NCBI RefSeq assembly: GCF_025024155.1
Contig: NW_026251718.1
Span: forward strand, 124,001-188,000
Length of the DNA stretch: 64,000 nt
Direction: 5' to 3'
Origin: Gamsiella multidivaricata
Taxonomy: Eukaryota > Mortierellomycota > Mortierellomycetes > Mortierellales > Mortierellaceae
Shown here piece after piece: positions 60,789 to 64,000 of this stretch. Position 1 is the first letter of the stretch. Every line of letters starts with the position of its first letter. A program made the position numbers and the translations under genes. Under the pieces are notes generated by a model. It did not search any database. It was given only the letters and a program-made list of their open reading frames with translations, and had not been told where the DNA came from.

Positions 60789-61201
60789 ACAACAGCATCA
60801 ATTGGATCCAGGACACAACATCGCCTCTTTTTTTCAATCTGTCCTCTTTGCTTTTTTGCTCTGCACAGCTCCTTGTATTTCATACATTTCTTTACAAGCA
60901 TCTTGGAATGCCAACTTCAGGATTCTTATCAATGAGCTTTGACTTCCCTTTTCTCGTTTGATGTAACAGAGTCAGGATGTTTGTCGATCATCTCCATCTC
61001 TTCACCCACCCTTGCGATCACTATTTGTACATAATCTAATAAACTTCTGACCATAGAACGAAAATGCCTTTGTCAAGTTTTGTCTCGTTGCTAAAATGAA
61101 AAAAAGCGTTATGCTTGCATGTCCAAATACCGATTATGGTTAATTAAAAGCGGTTTTATTACAAGTCAAGATTCTGATGTGGATTGCCTGTTGAGATGTG
61201 T
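60789..61201. other. Convergent 3' region of H2A and HTS1
   Basis: About 410 bases. AATAAACTTC near 61039 is a likely H2A polyadenylation signal. No stem-loop of the animal histone type was noticed. Confidence 0.45.
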
Positions 61202-63327
61202 CTAAAGCTCCGCCAGTCGCTTCTGTAGCTCCGCGATCATCTCCGAGCGAGGGTACTCCAGACCACCTTTCTGAGACTCGTCCTTGGTGCGCATGTCCTT
61301 GATCTTGACCAAGCCCTTTTCGATTTCGTCGCCACCGACAATCACTGCGAACGGAATCATGTCACGATCGCACACATCCCATTGATTCTGTGTCCTTGGC
61401 TTCAACTTGTATGCGAACTCGGCCTTGATGCCGGCATCCCACAGTTCCGTGCAAATCTTCATCCTCTCCTCCACCGAGACTCCGCCCAAACCCACGACAT
61501 AAACCTCGACCTCATTGCTCTTGATCTGCTCCTTCTTCTGCTTCTGCATCAAAATCGAAAACACACGCTCCACTCCAATCGAGACACCAACGCAAGGGAT
61601 CACTAGATTGGGCTGCCCCTTCTTGTTCAAGCCAGAGAACATACCAACCAAATTGTCGTAGCGACCACCGGCCGCCACTGATCCAACACCCACGGTGCTC
61701 TCATCTAGCTCGTCTGTGCCTTTTTTCACTGTAGCGCGTGCCTTTTCACCATTTGCTAAAGCTAGCCATGAATTTGAAATATCGAACAGATTAGATGTAA
61801 GGACAGGAACTCTATCGGCTGTGACAGTACAGTTGGTAAATATTTGACTTACTGGGTGGGGCAGATCCCTCTAGAACGGCCTCGTAAATCAAGCCAGTGT
61901 AGTAGTCCAAACCACGGGCGAGCGACAAATCAAAAGAGGTGTGGCGGGTAACGTTGAGCACGTTCAAGTACCTGAATAGCACCTTCATGTCATCCAAGCC
62001 CTCCTTCGCACGAGCATTGGCACCTAACTTGGCATCGTTGTAGAGACGCTCCAGCAACTCTTCGCCTCCTACATTGGAGCCAAAGAAACCAAAGACAAAC
62101 ATATGCATTAGAGATTAGGGATACGATATAAAACGTGATAGACATCAATAATCTCCAGAGTTGTCCCCAGAAATATGGCGAACATACCCTTCAGTTGAAC
62201 GTATTCTCCAATGAGGTCTGCAGCCTGGGGGTCCAATCCCTTCTCTTCTGTCATTTCCTTGCGAACGTCAGCCCAAGGCAACTTGTCCAGCTTGTCGACG
62301 GCAGAAGAGATGGTACGGATTTTGTCCTCGGGAACCCCGCAGACTTCGAAGATGCCATCCAAAATTTTGCGATGGTTCATCTTAATCGTGAAGTCTCCCA
62401 AGTCCAAAGCGGTCAAACATTCGGTTAAGATCCTCAAACATTCGCTGTCGGGGATCATAGGGTCATACGTGCCGGCGATGTCAAAATCCTGAGAGATCAG
62501 CGTATGAATGCAGTGGCAAGAACAACATAGCGGTTAGAGAGAAAAACGACTTCAGTACGAGTCATTGACAAAGTACCAGCGGAAAAGACTTACGCATTGA
62601 TAAAACTCTCTCATGCGGCCCTTGGTCATGGCAGGCTGATCACGGCGGTAGACTTTGGCGATGTGGTAGCGCTTGACGTTCTGGTACTCCTTACCATTCA
62701 TGGCAAGGAAACGCGCAAAGGGTACGGTCAAGTCATAGCGAAGGGAACATTTCTCGCCTCCTTGGTCCTCGAGATCGTAAATCAATTTGCTGTCCTCGCC
62801 ATACTTTCCAGAAAGGATTTCCTTAAGCTCAAAAACCGGAGTGTCAATGGTGATCCCACCGTGCTTCTTGAACACTTGGACGATGGTCGAAAAGATCTTC
62901 TCGCGTACAGCCATCTCCTGGGGCGTGTAATCCTTGGTACCCTATAATAAAAAAATGCACGCCAATACGAAGCAATTGATTAGATAAAATGACAAGCAAG
63001 GCTTATTAGTGTGGACATAAGGGTGAAGTATAGGGATGCCCGAAGAAACCAAAGGCGATATCAAATGGCGAGTGCAGTTAATATAAGCAATACCTTTGCG
63101 TTCTTGAGCGTGAAGGCGCTCTTGCCCTTCTTATCCTCAGACTTTGATGTGGAGGCCGAGGCTGGGGTGGTGGTGGCGGCTTCCTTGGGAACAAGAGCCT
63201 CGCGCTCGGCCTTGAGAGTCTTCAACGCAGCAACCTCCTCGGCGATTTTAGTCTTGTCGGCATTAGAGGACTTCAAGGATCGGACGAGATCGCCCTGTTG
63301 GGCGATGCGTTTGTCGAGGGCTTCCAT
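61202..63327 (-). CDS. HTS1: Histidyl-tRNA synthetase with WHEP domain
   Basis: Five exons: 63327-63094, 62941-62594, 62488-62188, 62068-61853, 61755-61202; 550 residues. A WHEP-type helical hairpin occupies about 1-55 ([20 protein letters not shown]), as in animal HisRS, then a Lys/Ser/Thr linker. The class II core follows: [15 protein letters not shown], the motif 2 part [20 protein letters not shown], the HisA loop [12 protein letters not shown], and motif 3 [14 protein letters not shown]. The C-terminal anticodon-binding domain ends LQKRLAEL. It charges tRNA-His in the cytosol. No mitochondrial presequence is seen at this ATG; in yeast one gene serves both compartments through an upstream start, which I could not find here. 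Confidence 0.95.
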
Positions 63328-63509
63328 TCTGGGTGATGTTGCGGGACAAAAGAGTGATTGATTCGTTGATTGCTATGGGTGTGCCTGGTTTTGTGCAAGA
63401 ACATTTATGATAGGGTGTTGGATCAAACATCGTGGCTTGTTTATTCGATGATTCAGTTCCAGCCTCCAGGCGCAGGCGATAAACGTGTCATGGTGAGTCG
63501 CTCTCCAGA

Positions 63510-64000
63510 CTATTGAGCCTGCGGCCGACTGTCTTGGTCTTCTGTGCCCGAAATGAGTCGTTTGCGATCAGAGTAATATTCAAGGTGATCCGCCGCCTTC
63601 AGTAATGTAGATTCTTTTGCTCCAGAGTAGGCAGCGAGCAGCTATCAATATAAAAAGATTAATGATTAGTACAGTTAGAGGCGTTTAGATAAGGACGGGC
63701 AGGAGACAAAGTCATAACATCGGCATCTGCACCTACAGACAAAAACTCCCGACGTGAGGTCTCGTAGTCCAAAAGGTTCAAGTAGCGGTCCAGTTGTTGC
63801 TCCAGATCCTCCAGATGGCCAGGATACCGCACCACGTACTGCGCTGCATATGCCAGTTTTTCGCGATCTGATCGAGCCTTCTTCATGAACTTAAAGAGAT
63901 CCACGGGCTTAATGCCATTGAGCGGCCTCAAGTGCCCCTCCGAGGTTGTAGCCGAGTCATCCGGTGGGAAAGGCGAAGTATCATCCAACCGTGAGATGTC
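63510..64000 (-). CDS. Unrecognised protein, C-terminal part (runs off window end)
   Basis: Two exons are visible: 64000-63737 and 63641-63510, joined in phase 0; about 131 residues to the stop. The first part is acidic (DDTSPFPPDDSATTSEG). It is followed by a helical block (VDLFKFMKKARSDREKLAYA, LEDLEQQLDRYLNLLDY) and a final segment with LLKAADHLEYYSDRKRLISG. I do not recognise the family. The splice junction is supported by GTAGGT and a TAG acceptor. Most of the gene lies beyond the window. Confidence 0.55.

Overview
This is nuclear DNA from a fungus: compact protein-coding genes on both strands, spacing of a few hundred bases, many short GT-AG introns, T-rich or CT-rich intergenic DNA and no bacterial signals. 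The mix of proteins (a white-collar-type PAS/GATA regulator, a TRAF7-like ligase, a Miro-like EF-hand protein, an F-box protein with a huge Asn/Glu-rich insert) points to an early-diverging fungus, most likely Mortierellomycota. That placement is inference. I found 26 gene loci, two of them cut by the window ends, and no convincing tRNA, rRNA, transposon or CRISPR array. Exon models were built by hand from splice signals, reading phase and family conservation, so single boundaries may be off by a few bases.

Layout. 1-8766: end of the splicing factor TFIP11, an SLC45-type sugar transporter, a long gene-poor stretch with one possible gene relic, and a small EF-hand protein. 9034-17644 (minus strand): a TRAF7-like ubiquitin ligase, an MFS transporter and the PAS/GATA regulator. 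18316-26548 (plus): BZZ1 (F-BAR, C1, two SH3) and CDC4 (F-box, WD40). 26761-37646: a Cdc1/Ted1/MPPE1 phosphoesterase, an unrecognised helical protein, a small-acidic-protein-like gene, the 17-exon VPS39 gene and phosphatidylserine synthase. 39480-48396: a large F-box protein, the Fe-S scaffold ISU1, the ribosome factor NIP7 and a VMAT-like MFS transporter.

49133-60788 is a chromatin neighbourhood: SNF5 (SWI/SNF), divergent H3/H4, a SANTA-domain gene resembling KNL2/M18BP1 (centromere histone loading factors of animals and plants), then divergent H2B/H2A. All four core histone genes are intronless. Their two divergent promoters share an almost identical 20-bp element, TTTTTTATTTTTTGRAGTCA, and each carries an ACGCGT (MluI cell-cycle box type) site, which suggests joint S-phase control. 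The window closes with histidyl-tRNA synthetase and the 3' part of an unknown gene.

The best leads are the SANTA-domain gene set between the two histone pairs, the shared histone promoter elements, two probable GC-AG introns (BZZ1, SNF5), a 14-nt microexon in the SLC45 gene and a stand-alone Miro-like EF-hand module.
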